Below are positions 30,976 to 38,594 of a stretch of 38,594 nt of DNA, piece after piece. Each line of letters starts with the position of its first letter. The first letter of the stretch is position 1. The notes under the pieces were generated by a model. The model did not search any database. It worked only from the letters and a program-made list of their open reading frames with translations, and was not told where the DNA came from. Source of the DNA: Bryobacterales bacterium (GTDB taxonomy: Bacteria; Acidobacteriota; Terriglobia; Bryobacterales; Bryobacteraceae); the NCBI GenBank assembly GCA_003162425.1, contig PMOK01000165.1:37760-76353 (forward strand). Reading direction: 5' to 3'. The position numbers and the translations under genes are program-made.

Positions 30976-31023
30976 TACCGCCGCTTCAAACATTTCCGCC
31001 ATAAAATGCTCTATCCTGAATAG

Positions 31024-32199
31024 GTGATGAATTGGATTGCCTTCGTACTGGGTCTCGCGGCCGGCGGCTTCATTGCCTGGCTCTGGATGCGCGCGCGATT
31101 GGCACGTCTGGAGACCGCCAAACAGTTCGCTGACAATTCCGCGGCCAAGCTCACTGAGACCTTCCAATCGCTTGCGGATGCTGCGCTGCGATCTAACCAG
31201 GGCGCTTTCTTGGAAGCCGCGAGCGCCACGCTCGAAACCGCTCGAGCGCAAATGACCGGCGACTTGGCCCAAAAGCAGACCGCGATCGAAGGCGTGGTCC
31301 GTCCGCTGAACGACTCGCTCGTCCGCCTGGAAACCCACGTGCGCGAGCTGGAACGCGCCCGCGCCAATGCATTCGGCAGCCTTGGCGAACAATTGCAGTC
31401 GCTAGCTAGGGAAACCTCCACGCTTTCCACCGCCTTGCGCTCGCCGCAGGCCCGCGGCCGCTGGGGCGAGGTAACGCTGCGGCGTGTGGCCGAGCTGGCG
31501 GGCATGGTCAAAAACTGCGATTTCCTCGAGCAGGAAACGCGCGAGGGTGACGGCGTCCGCATTCGCCCGGATATGATCGTCCGCCTTCCGGGCGACCGGT
31601 CGCTGGTGGTTGACGCCAAGGTCCCGCTGACGGCATACCTGGAAGCCGCAGGCTCTAGCGACGAGCCGACGCGCCGCGCTTTCCTGCAGCGTCACAGCCA
31701 GCAGCTAGCCGAGCACGTCCGTCAACTCGCGAGCAAACAATATTGGAGCCAGTTCCAGCCTGCGCCGGAGCTGGTGGTGCTGTTCCTACCCGGCGACCAC
31801 TTCTTCAGCGCGGCGCTTGAAGCCAACCCAGACCTGATTGAAGAAGCCCTGGCACGCAAGGTGGTGATTGCCACGCCCGTCACTCTGATTTCGATCCTGC
31901 GAGGCATCGCCTATGGTTGGGGGCAGGAGCAACTGGCCGAAAACGCTGAGGCGATCCGCTCGGTCGCCTCCGAGCTTTACGATCGCGTGCAACTGGTTCA
32001 CGATCACTATGCCGACACCGGCCGGCTGCTCGAAAAGACCGTCGAGTCGTACAATCGATCAGTCGGCTCGTGGGATTCCCGCCTGGTGCCGGCGCTCCGA
32101 AAAATGCGCGAACTCGGAGTTTCGACGGGCGACGACCCCGAAGCGCCCGAACAGATCGATCTATTGCCGCGACGCCCTCGCGCGGCTAGTGGGTTCTGA
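31024..32199 (+). CDS. rmuC: RmuC-type DNA recombination protein
   Basis: The protein of about 390 residues starts at GTG 31024 or the adjacent ATG 31027. It has an N-terminal membrane anchor (WIAFVLGLAAGGFIAWLW), a coiled-coil region to about residue 130 and the RmuC nuclease-like core: SPQARGRWGEVTLRRVAELAG, RIRPDMIVRLPGDRSLVVDAK, LVVLFLPGDHFFSAAL and ATPVTLISILRGIAYGW. RmuC proteins limit rearrangements at inverted repeats, and this window is rich in palindromes. Length and motifs are usual for the family. It seems monocistronic and ends six bases before a dispersed palindrome. Confidence 0.93.
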   Translation: MMNWIAFVLGLAAGGFIAWLWMRARLARLETAKQFADNSAAKLTETFQSLADAALRSNQGAFLEAASATLETARAQMTGDLAQKQTAIEGVVRPLNDSLVRLETHVRELERARANAFGSLGEQLQSLARETSTLSTALRSPQARGRWGEVTLRRVAELAGMVKNCDFLEQETREGDGVRIRPDMIVRLPGDRSLVVDAKVPLTAYLEAAGSSDEPTRRAFLQRHSQQLAEHVRQLASKQYWSQFQPAPELVVLFLPGDHFFSAALEANPDLIEEALARKVVIATPVTLISILRGIAYGWGQEQLAENAEAIRSVASELYDRVQLVHDHYADTGRLLEKTVESYNRSVGSWDSRLVPALRKMRELGVSTGDDPEAPEQIDLLPRRPRAASGF

Positions 32200-32204
32200 C
32201 ACAT

Positions 32205-32303
32205 GTCCCCTCACTCACGTGCGGGGCTCCATTTCGGCGTGCAGTCCACGCTGTCGGGGGATCAAATGGTCAGGGATGTAGCCCCGCGCGTCAGCAAGGG
32301 GAC
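32205..32303. repeat. GTCCCC...GGGGAC dispersed palindrome, copy 3
   Basis: Arms at 32205-32228 and 32280-32303. The right arm is identical to copy 2; the left arm has drifted (TCACTCACGTGCGGGGCT) and the loop is 51 bases. It fills nearly the whole gap between the convergent rmuC gene and the reverse-strand gene at 32306, as a terminator would. Confidence 0.78.
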
Positions 32304-32305
32304 AC

Positions 32306-32947
32306 TCAGCACACCGACATATCGATCACTTCGAAGGAAAACCGCTCCGGAGGCAGGCTCGAGACCGGATTGGGACTCAAGTGCGCCCAGGTTCGGTAGG
32401 CCGTGGAGGCGACGCTGGAGTTCAGATAGAACAGAAACTGGTTTGAGAAACAGGAGATGGGCGGTGGCTGGCGGAACGTAAGCCGCAAACCGACGGCTTG
32501 GTCCAGTTCGATGCCCGCACTGGACACTGCCTTATCGCCAAGCAGCGTTACGAAGCTGGACCGGCCGGCGTGCGGCCAAACATCCGGCCGCAGAAGATTG
32601 CGCAACTCCAGCCGGGTGCCGAACGTGATTTCGCACTGCCGGATCCATTCCAGAATGCTGTCGCCCCACTGCCATTGCGTCACCAGGTGCAAATACTGAT
32701 CCACCATGTTGATGGCGAGATCCATCTTGCGCCTGTCGAATTCAGATTCGTATTCAGCCAAACCTTCCATGCTTGTGGCCATGGCTGGGGCAGGAATCAT
32801 ATCCTCGGCGTCCACAATATCGTTGGCCATCCCAACCACCCGATCCAGACGCCTGACTTTCGGGCTTGTACGTACCAGCAAAGGCGGCAACTCGTGCGTC
32901 TTCTCGCCCGGTACCTCCACGAATTTGCGGTCTCCTAGGATTTCCAT
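32306..32947 (-). CDS. Protein of unknown function, 213 residues
   Basis: Begun at ATG 32947 (MEILGDRKFVEV, with TAGGG upstream), the protein has no signal peptide or membrane segment. Noticeable stretches are RRLDRVVGMANDIVDAEDM, MDLAINMVDQYLHLVTQWQW, LEWIRQCEITFGTRLELRN and VGLRLTFRQPPPISCFS. It looks folded, with mixed helix and strand, but I recognise no family. A GTG at 32965 would add six residues. It stands alone between convergent rmuC and the membrane-protein operon reading the same way; no link to either is evident. Confidence 0.72.
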   Translation of the reverse strand: MEILGDRKFVEVPGEKTHELPPLLVRTSPKVRRLDRVVGMANDIVDAEDMIPAPAMATSMEGLAEYESEFDRRKMDLAINMVDQYLHLVTQWQWGDSILEWIRQCEITFGTRLELRNLLRPDVWPHAGRSSFVTLLGDKAVSSAGIELDQAVGLRLTFRQPPPISCFSNQFLFYLNSSVASTAYRTWAHLSPNPVSSLPPERFSFEVIDMSVC

Positions 32948-33114
32948 ACGCCCTACATAACCCACTCATCGACAACGAGGCTAAAAAACTTGAACCTCCA
33001 TCGTTAAAGACGCTGTGAACTGCTGAGCCGTTTCAGCGCCCCTGTTGGCGGACGGGACCATCGGGGATTTAGAACAATTCTGCAAGATTTGTTGCGACTT
33101 GTAAAGAGGAATCT

Positions 33115-33912
33115 TTACAATGCCATGGGACGGCCCTGCCATGCCATCCACAAGAGCAGTGCCATCCCAGCCAGATACAGGCAAAATGCGCCTGCCGTGT
33201 AGGAAACCTGCACCGTTTCCGGACGCCGGGAACGCCCCATCCAGTACCCCGCCAGAGGCAGTACCTGAAACGCGTGCATCCCGGCGAAGTGCATCACGCG
33301 CAGGTCGCCGTGCTGTCGGCTCCAATTGACGAACGGCAGGCCTGCCCCGCCATCCGCTGCCCCCACCGTGTGCGACCCATGGATCACCATAAACACACCT
33401 TCCGCCGCTGCCAGCAGGAGCAAAAGCAACCCAAATCGAATGCCCCAGAGGTACGCTGCCGGAAGATCGGGATGATCCACAAAGAACAACACACACACCC
33501 AAATCAGCATCACGGTGTTGAAGCCAATCATCGCGCCCATCCCAGAGAACAGCGCGGCATCTAGGTGTGTCGCGACATTGAAGTGCGAAGGCACACCGCG
33601 CGCCGATTGCAGCGTGATGCCAACAATCTCAGCAATCATCGAGACCGCAACGCCCCAACTGATGATGTTCACCGCGCGTTTTCGCCGGGAAAGATAGCGC
33701 AGGTACCAGGCCAGCGTCCAAACATAGATCGCGATTGAGATGCTGAACTTGATCGGCTTGATCCAGGGATTGATGCCGAGGATGGTTCTCGAATCGAACG
33801 GAGAGGCCAGCATCAGAACCACGGCCAGCGTCCAATGAATCCAGCCGGTGATGGTAAGAACCGGATTGGTCTGGTAAAGCTCGCGAAGCGCCTGAAGTGC
33901 CCTGTCCTTCAT
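33115..33912 (-). CDS. Multispan membrane protein, second gene of a two-gene operon
   Basis: The ATG at 33912 overlaps the stop of the preceding ABA4-like gene by four bases (ATGA), so the two are translationally coupled. The 265-residue product has about seven membrane segments: WTLAVVLMLAS, FSISIAIYVWTLAWYL, IISWGVAVSMIAEIVGITL, MIGFNTVMLIWVCVLFFV, IRFGLLLLLLAAAEGVFMVI, the region with HFAGMHAFQVLPLAGYWM, and a last segment AFCLYLAGMALLLWM. Histidines in HFAGMHAFQ could bind a ligand. I do not recognise a named family; similar proteins are found with ABA4-like genes in Acidobacteriota, as I recall. Confidence 0.8.
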   Translation of the reverse strand: MKDRALQALRELYQTNPVLTITGWIHWTLAVVLMLASPFDSRTILGINPWIKPIKFSISIAIYVWTLAWYLRYLSRRKRAVNIISWGVAVSMIAEIVGITLQSARGVPSHFNVATHLDAALFSGMGAMIGFNTVMLIWVCVLFFVDHPDLPAAYLWGIRFGLLLLLLAAAEGVFMVIHGSHTVGAADGGAGLPFVNWSRQHGDLRVMHFAGMHAFQVLPLAGYWMGRSRRPETVQVSYTAGAFCLYLAGMALLLWMAWQGRPMAL

Positions 33913-34334
33913 ACCACCGGCGGCCTCCCGCGCAGCGAGGTCCGGATCAGGAACCAAGTCAACAATCCCACTGGACCGAACAGAAAAGTCAGCAGCAGGC
34001 ACGGAACCACGAAAGCGTGCGCGATTCGCAGGCGCTGGGAATCGCGCACCAGCCAGGACCCGGTGAATAAATCGAAAGCCAGGTAATGAATCCAGCCGGC
34101 CAGTAGCATGTATGGGTTCTCGAAGAGTTTCGAGACCTGCGCCAGCGAGCCGAAGCCCCCTCCACTCTCACGAAAATGCAGGATAACCAGCGTCAGGTAG
34201 ACCACTGCGAGCGCGAGCGGCAGCGCCAACGCCGTCACCCTCTGGGTCCATCGCCAGCGTGGCGCAACCACCAGCAGCAGCCAGCCGGGCAGTACTACGT
34301 AGTTGCAAATCGAGAAGATCTGCCCGGCGGCCAT
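33909..34334 (-). CDS. ABA4-like (DUF4281) membrane protein
   Basis: The 141-residue protein has four hydrophobic segments and the ABA4-like pattern: FSICNYVVLPGWLLLVVAP, ALALPLALAVVYLTLVI, FENPYMLLAGWIHYLAFDLFTGSW split over the third region, and CLLLTFLFGPVGLLTWFL. The GWIHYLAFDLF-G-W phrase is the strongest marker. In plants ABA4 acts in neoxanthin formation; the bacterial role is not established. The ATG at 34334 opens the first segment. It is the first gene of a coupled pair with the membrane protein at 33115-33912. Confidence 0.78.
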   Translation of the reverse strand: MAAGQIFSICNYVVLPGWLLLVVAPRWRWTQRVTALALPLALAVVYLTLVILHFRESGGGFGSLAQVSKLFENPYMLLAGWIHYLAFDLFTGSWLVRDSQRLRIAHAFVVPCLLLTFLFGPVGLLTWFLIRTSLRGRPPVV

Positions 34335-34371
34335 CTGTAGATTGTGTCACAGCGCCGGTGAAAAAATCCGG

Positions 34372-34440
34372 CCACCGGTCGCTTACGCTCGCGGTTCGGT
34401 AGTGGAGCCGAACCGCGACCGTGAGGGAATCGGTGCTTTT
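34372..34440. repeat. CACCGACTCCCT dispersed element, paired arms, copy 3
   Basis: The right part (34408-34440) is the inverse of the element at 27977: CCGAACCGCGACCGTGAGGG, then AATCGGTGCTTTT. The left part has GCTCGCGGTTCGG, which pairs with CCGAACCGC around TAGTGGAG. It abuts the end of the Oar-like gene fragment. Confidence 0.72.
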
Positions 34441-34443
34441 GCC

Positions 34444-34590
34444 CTAGAACGAAACGCGCAGACCAATCTGAACGATTCGCGTGTAATTTGCCGATGCGCC
34501 CGATCCGCCCAGCGTTGCCGAAATGTACTGCGTACTCAGCACTCCGAAATTTTGCGGATTCTGCAGGCTCAGACCCGGCGCGCCGCAAGG
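34444..34590 (-). pseudogene. C-terminal fragment of an Oar-like outer-membrane protein gene
   Basis: The reverse frame ending at 34444 encodes GLSLQNPQNFGVLSTQYISA and then VQIGLRVSF before the stop. This is the standard ending of acidobacterial Oar-like TonB-dependent proteins, including the NPQNFG and the final aromatic residue. Only about 45 codons remain: upstream of roughly 34590 the frame enters a heptamer array and other unrelated sequence, so more than 900 residues are missing. The fragment is best read as debris of a deleted gene, left between two repeats. Confidence 0.68.
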
Positions 34591-34594
34591 AGCC

Positions 34595-34627
34595 CCAGGA
34601 ATCCGGAATCCAGAATTCAGAAGATGG
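34595..34627. repeat. Short heptamer array
   Basis: Units CAGGAAT, CCGGAAT, CCAGAAT, TCAGAAG with a seven-base period. It marks the point where the Oar-like fragment is broken. Confidence 0.55.
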
Positions 34628-34714
34628 TGGCGCCTGGATTCTTCCCTACAATAGTGCTTCTCATTCGAGAAATTCCGAGCGATAATATCAGCACGGTAGT
34701 TGTTGGGAGGGCGT

Positions 34715-35578
34715 GTGGAAGAGCTTAAACAAGGTCCTGGACTTTCTCTGGTTCCAAGCTTCCCTAGCGTGTCAGCGAAACTGGGGATACGTTTGCGAAC
34801 CGACCCGCCTGGAGTGTTGGAGATTCCTGGCCGGCCAACTACAACCATTGCTATTCATGTCGGGCGTTCCGTCCTGGTTGATTGCAGCAGAGGCGGGATG
34901 AAACATCGGGGACTAAGCGTCCACGGTTACTCGGACATCATTCCCGCCGACACTCCCAGCCGCTGGGAAATGAAGGAGCCCGATACAATCCTTCTATTGA
35001 GCGTGGCGCAGAGCCTGCTGAAAACCGTAGCGGAAGAATCCGGCCACGACCCGCGCCACATTGAAATCCTCAATCGTTTCCAGACGCGCGACACCAAGAT
35101 CGAACACATCGGGTGGGCGCTCGAAGCGGAGATGGAGACCGGTTATCCGAACGGACGCCTGTATGTTGAGAGTCTGGCGCAGGGGCTCGCCATTCACTTG
35201 CTGAACCGGCATTCGTCCCAATCGCACGAAGTCACGTCTCCCAAAGGAGGCATTCCCGGGCACCGGCTCAAGCAGGTGCTTTCCTATATTGAGGACAACC
35301 TCAGCCAGGATTTATCTCTCCAGAACATCGCGGAAGTCTCCGGTTTGAGCGCATCGTATTTCAAGACCGCGTTCCGGACCTCGGTCGGCCACCCGGTTCA
35401 TCAGTACGTGATTCAGCGCCGTGTGGAACGTGCGCGATCGCTGCTCGCCGAAGGAGAGCTACCCATCAGCCAGGTTGCCCTTGAGACCGGTTTCGCGCAC
35501 CAGAGCCACCTGGCCCACCATATGCGCCGGGTATTGGGCGTTACACCCAAGACCATCCTGTGCAAAGATCGAAAGTAG
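34715..35578 (+). CDS. AraC-family transcriptional regulator
   Basis: GTG 34715, with GGGAGG four bases upstream, gives a 287-residue protein; TTG codons at 34700 and 34703 are alternatives. The N-terminal region (to about 185) is an uncharacterised sensing domain. The C-terminal AraC domain has two helix-turn-helix motifs: LSLQNIAEVSGLSASYFKTA and PISQVALETGFAHQSHLAHH, followed by MRRVLGVTP. It should bind DNA in response to a small molecule or redox signal. The target is unknown; the nearby FG-GAP/UnbV gene in the same direction is a candidate by position only. Confidence 0.9.
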   Translation: MEELKQGPGLSLVPSFPSVSAKLGIRLRTDPPGVLEIPGRPTTTIAIHVGRSVLVDCSRGGMKHRGLSVHGYSDIIPADTPSRWEMKEPDTILLLSVAQSLLKTVAEESGHDPRHIEILNRFQTRDTKIEHIGWALEAEMETGYPNGRLYVESLAQGLAIHLLNRHSSQSHEVTSPKGGIPGHRLKQVLSYIEDNLSQDLSLQNIAEVSGLSASYFKTAFRTSVGHPVHQYVIQRRVERARSLLAEGELPISQVALETGFAHQSHLAHHMRRVLGVTPKTILCKDRK

Positions 35579-35591
35579 GACCCCGAGCGAT

Positions 35592-38500
35592 CTGCAACGA
35601 CGCAACTTTCTTTTCCGCTTCTGCCAAGCTCTCGCGTTCCCTTTCCTTCGCCGGCTAGGCGCTCAAAACAGCACGCCGTTCCATTTTCACCCCCAGTACC
35701 GGGCTCAGACTCCCCTCGATACACTGCTCCGCAAAACTGATGCGGGCCTGGACGATTTCATCACCGAAAAGCATTCTGACCGCATTGCCGGCATTCTTGC
35801 GCAATGGACCTCGGAGCTCCTGGACTCTCCGAGCAAATTACGAGCCATCGACGAGGTTCTTGCCGCGGATTTCCGAGGCTTCTCTCCGCAGCCAACGCAG
35901 ACCCGGCCGGTTCGTCCTAGCCAAGCTCTCGAAGTTCATCATGTTTCTTTCTCCCCGCAACTTACTCTCCCTCCGGATGCCTTCCTGCGGGAGTTGCGAT
36001 CAACCCTGTCTGGATTTTCTAAGATCGTAACCGCCGAATTCCAGGTCACGAGAATTGGTTCCGCGAGCTCCGGCACGCTACAAACCCGCGTGTGCTATGA
36101 GTTGGTAGGCAGCGGAGGAGATTTCCATCGTGAACAGCGCGTTGGATTTTGGGAGCTGGAGTGGACGGCCGACTACCGGCTCCAGCACTGGCGGGCTAAC
36201 GGCGAGACCCGCAGCCGATCCGCTCAACAGTGGTTTACGGATATCGCGCAGCAAGCGATCGGTCACAATGCATCTTATTCCGAGCAGCTCATTCACGGAG
36301 TGGACTATTGGCGCACCTGTTTGGACGGCGCGTGCGGCATCGACATTTACGGGCACAATGGCGTTGCTGTTGGCGACATCGATAACGATGGCTTCGACGA
36401 TGTCTACATTTGCCAGCCAGCCGGTCTCCCCAACCGGCTTTATCGAAACCGTGGCGACGGAACATTCGACGACATCACGGAAACTTCGGGCGTTGGAATT
36501 CTGGAAAATACGGCGTGCGCGCTCTTCGCGGATTTTGACAATAACGGACGCCAGGATCTTCTGGTGGTTCGCGCCAATGGCCCGCTGCTGTTTCTGAACC
36601 AAGGCGAGGGAAAGTTTCGCCTCAAGCCTGACGCGTTTCAGTTCGCGAACGTTCCGCAGGGTACCTTCACGGGCGCGGCTGCGGCCGACTACGACCGCGA
36701 TGGCTGGCTGGACGTCTACTTTTGCCTCTACGTCTACTATCAGGGCACGGACCAGTACAAATACCCAACGCCTTACTACGCCGCCGAAAACGGTCCGCCG
36801 AATTTCATGCTGCGCAACAATCGGGACGGAACCTTTCGCGACGTCACGCGCGAGACCGGTCTCAACCAGAACAACACGCGCTACAGTTTTTGCTGCGGCT
36901 GGAGCGATTACAACAACGACGGATGGCCTGATTTATATGTTGTGAACGATTTTGGCCGCAAGAATCTCTACCGCAACAACACTGACGGAACCTTCACCGA
37001 CATCGCTGCCCAGGCCGGCGTGGAAGACGTCGGCGCGGGCATGAGCGTTTCTTGGTCCGATTACGACAACGATGGCGCTCCGGATCTTTACGTGGCCGAT
37101 ATGTGGACCGCCGCCGGCGAACGCATTTCCGCCGCGGACAACTTCAAGAAAGACTCGCCTCCCGAAATCCGCACGCTGTATCAGAAACACGCCATGGGCA
37201 ACTCGCTGTTCCGGAATCGCGGCAACGGCGCTTTTGAAGATGCCACGCTGTTGGCGCAGATTGGAAACGGCCGATGGGCCTGGTCGAGCGACGCCTGGGA
37301 CTTCGACCATGACGGCTTCGCAGATCTTTATATCGCCAACGGCATGGTCTCCGGACCAATCCGCCAGGACTTGAACAGCTTTTTCTGGCGGCAGGTGGTT
37401 GCCAAATCGCCCGATGAAGCCAAGCCATCCCAGGACTACGAGCAAGGCTGGAATGCGGTGAACCAACTAATTCGCTCGGATTACACCTGGAGCGGATTCG
37501 AGCGCAATGTATTCTACGCGAACAACCGCGATGGAACGTTCTCCGACGTTTCAGGCGCCGTGGATCTGGACTTTATCGAGGACGGAAGAGCGTTCGCTCT
37601 GGCCGACTTCGATCACGATGGCCGCCAGGAAGTGTTCCTGAAGAATCGCAACGGTCCGCAGTTGAGGCTCCTGAAGAACATTCTTCCAGATCTGCCGCCG
37701 TCCATCGCGTTCCGCCTGCGCGGCGTCAAAAGCAATCGGGACGCCATTGGCGCGGCCATTACTATCGAAACAGAAGCCGGACGCCAAACACGCTGGTTGC
37801 AAGCAGGTTCCGGATTCCTCTCTCAGCACAGCAAAGATGTGTTCTTCGGTCTCGGCACAGCGAAGCTTGTGAAAGCGACCATCCGCTGGCCAAGCGGCCT
37901 GGTGCAAAAACTGGCGCATCTTCCGATCAATCACAGAATCTGGGTAGACGAAGGCGCGCCTCCGTCGCGCACCGAACCATTCCACACCACTCCCAGCATC
38001 ACCGAACGTAACCGAGCCGCGACCGGAAGGGAGCGACCCGACACGCCACCGTCACCCGAAACCTGGTTATTAGTCCCCGTCCCAGCCCCCACAATTCCCG
38101 GCGCGAACTTCCAAGGAAAGCCCTTACTTCTCACCTTCGGACCGGCTGTGTCACTCCACGGCATTCAATCCCTCACGATAACCCCGCGCGAATCAGACGA
38201 CTCCGCCGCCATTTACAACATTCTCTATCGCCACTTGTTCGACCGCCATCGCGACCTCGACCTTCCAACCTCGTTCCTGATTGACGCGAGCGGCAACGTC
38301 GTCAAAATATATCAGGGACCGGTCAATCCAACCCAAGTCGAGCGAGACGCCCGCCAAATTCCGCAAACCGCCGCCGAACGCCTCGCTAAAGCCCTCCCCT
38401 TCCCCGGCAATTCCGCAACATATGAATTCGGCCGCAACAATCTATCTCTCGGCTCGGCCTTTTTCCAGCGCGGCTACTTCGATCAGGCGGAAGCGTCTTT

Positions 38501-38594
38501 CCGGCTTGCACTTCACGACGACCCATCCAGCGCCGAGGCCCAGTACGGGTTGGGCAGCGTCTATTTGAAAATGGATAAGCTCGTCGAAGCGCGA
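35592..38594 (+). CDS. FG-GAP/VCBS-UnbV-thioredoxin-like-TPR protein, 3' end outside the window
   Basis: One continuous frame runs to the right edge without a stop (about 1,000 codons visible). It begins with a poorly defined leader, then a region RAQTPLDTLLRK, FREQ-type FHREQRVGFWELEW and GVDYWRTCLDGACGIDIYGHNG. FG-GAP repeats follow (DIDNDGFDDVY, DYDRDGWLDVY, DYNNDGWPDLY, DYDNDGAPDLY, DFDHDGFADLY), then an UnbV/ASPIC domain (FRLRGVKSNRDAIGAAI, GSGFLSQHSK). After that come a thioredoxin-like segment (PLLLTFGPAV, LPTSFLIDASGNVVKIYQGP) without a CxxC motif and a TPR (AEASFRLALHDDPSSAEAQY). The start is not settled: there is no ATG, GTG or TTG in frame before the conserved part. A CTG at 35592, which would give QRRNFLFRFCQALAFPFL, is the only candidate I see. 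It begins 14 bases after the AraC stop. An upstream frameshift is possible. Confidence 0.8.
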   Translation, partial: MQRRNFLFRFCQALAFPFLRRLGAQNSTPFHFHPQYRAQTPLDTLLRKTDAGLDDFITEKHSDRIAGILAQWTSELLDSPSKLRAIDEVLAADFRGFSPQPTQTRPVRPSQALEVHHVSFSPQLTLPPDAFLRELRSTLSGFSKIVTAEFQVTRIGSASSGTLQTRVCYELVGSGGDFHREQRVGFWELEWTADYRLQHWRANGETRSRSAQQWFTDIAQQAIGHNASYSEQLIHGVDYWRTCLDGACGIDIYGHNGVAVGDIDNDGFDDVYICQPAGLPNRLYRNRGDGTFDDITETSGVGILENTACALFADFDNNGRQDLLVVRANGPLLFLNQGEGKFRLKPDAFQFANVPQGTFTGAAAADYDRDGWLDVYFCLYVYYQGTDQYKYPTPYYAAENGPPNFMLRNNRDGTFRDVTRETGLNQNNTRYSFCCGWSDYNNDGWPDLYVVNDFGRKNLYRNNTDGTFTDIAAQAGVEDVGAGMSVSWSDYDNDGAPDLYVADMWTAAGERISAADNFKKDSPPEIRTLYQKHAMGNSLFRNRGNGAFEDATLLAQIGNGRWAWSSDAWDFDHDGFADLYIANGMVSGPIRQDLNSFFWRQVVAKSPDEAKPSQDYEQGWNAVNQLIRSDYTWSGFERNVFYANNRDGTFSDVSGAVDLDFIEDGRAFALADFDHDGRQEVFLKNRNGPQLRLLKNILPDLPPSIAFRLRGVKSNRDAIGAAITIETEAGRQTRWLQAGSGFLSQHSKDVFFGLGTAKLVKATIRWPSGLVQKLAHLPINHRIWVDEGAPPSRTEPFHTTPSITERNRAATGRERPDTPPSPETWLLVPVPAPTIPGANFQGKPLLLTFGPAVSLHGIQSLTITPRESDDSAAIYNILYRHLFDRHRDLDLPTSFLIDASGNVVKIYQGPVNPTQVERDARQIPQTAAERLAKALPFPGNSATYEFGRNNLSLGSAFFQRGYFDQAEASFRLALHDDPSSAEAQYGLGSVYLKMDKLVEAR
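38011..38041 (-). repeat. CACCGACTCCCT element fragment inside the UnbV-type gene
   Basis: ACCGAGCCGCGACCGGAAGG followed by GAGCGACCCG is an inverse, diverged copy of the element at 28899. It keeps the reading frame and encodes the linker RAATGRERPDT between the UnbV and thioredoxin-like parts. Confidence 0.5.

Larger units (their letters stand above)
30353..31023. other. 671-base intergenic region with paired hairpins and heptamer repeats
   Basis: No coding gene is supported between the divergent hydrolase and rmuC genes. The region carries two related hairpins (30566-30626 and 30688-30733) and a heptamer array (30904-30975). A short forward frame from 30371 has no ribosome site and runs straight through the first hairpin. 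Confidence 0.55.

Noticed and set aside
32981..33502. Reverse frame overlapping the 7-span membrane protein
   Set aside because: Gly/Arg-rich shadow in another frame; the membrane protein frame has clear hydrophobic segments.

Overview
The window looks like an Acidobacteriota chromosome of the Solibacter/Bryobacter type. The pointers are a TIGR03437-type secreted protein (22589-24280), Oar-like carboxypeptidase-regulatory/TonB outer-membrane proteins (5527-8415 and a fragment at 34444-34590), two FG-GAP/VCBS proteins with UnbV (ASPIC) ends (10550-13174 and 35592 to the right edge), a PhoPQ-activated-type hydrolase, fairly GC-rich DNA, and many dispersed palindromes and 7-bp purine arrays between genes. 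The assignment is inference from gene content; there is no rRNA or complete tRNA.

Left block (1-9.6 kb): the 5' part of a secreted protein of unknown function, a hopanoid radical-SAM enzyme (HpnJ type) lying between two direct copies of a 55-nt repeat, a 55-residue small protein with its own ribosome site and terminator, then a co-directional run dealing with isoprenoids and the envelope: a geranylgeranyl-reductase-type flavoprotein, a YceI polyisoprenoid-binding protein, a PAP2 phosphatase and an Oar-like receptor. A frameshifted CPBP-like membrane gene and two tiny reverse-strand ORFs follow. At 9583-9627 lies the 3' half of a tRNA-Lys(UUU) gene, the usual footprint of an integrated element.

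Central block (9.6-20 kb): a SCO-type copper protein and a parvulin-TPR-FG-GAP-UnbV protein form a reverse-strand pair. Beside them is the most remarkable feature of the window, a compact four-gene set that reads as a protein N-glycosylation locus: an STT3-type oligosaccharyltransferase (WWDYG motif), a PglK-like ABC flippase, a glycosyltransferase that strongly resembles eukaryotic ALG1, and a MurG paralogue. MurG is the bacterial relative of Alg13/Alg14. Read in pathway order the set would add the second GlcNAc (MurG-like), add a mannose (ALG1-like), flip the lipid-linked glycan and transfer it to protein. No GlcNAc-1-phosphate transferase lies in the window. I know of no described bacterial system with this gene combination.

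Right block (20-38.6 kb): a small secreted Cys/Pro peptide, a multispan membrane protein, a TPR protein, the TIGR03437 protein, an orphan MacB-type permease, a VapBC toxin-antitoxin pair with a visible operator palindrome, a secreted M20 amidohydrolase, the lipoprotein Pal, a PhoPQ-activated-type hydrolase, RmuC, an unknown protein, a two-gene membrane operon with an ABA4-like member, a fragment of an Oar-like gene, an AraC regulator and a large FG-GAP/UnbV/thioredoxin-like/TPR protein that runs off the right edge.

Several repeat families tie the region together: a GTCCCC...GGGGAC palindrome at three gene ends (17427-17492, 22514-22579, 32205-32303), a second element at 27977, 28899, 34372 and 38011, a pair of covarying hairpins at 30566 and 30688, and heptamer purine arrays at 24303, 30904 and 34595.
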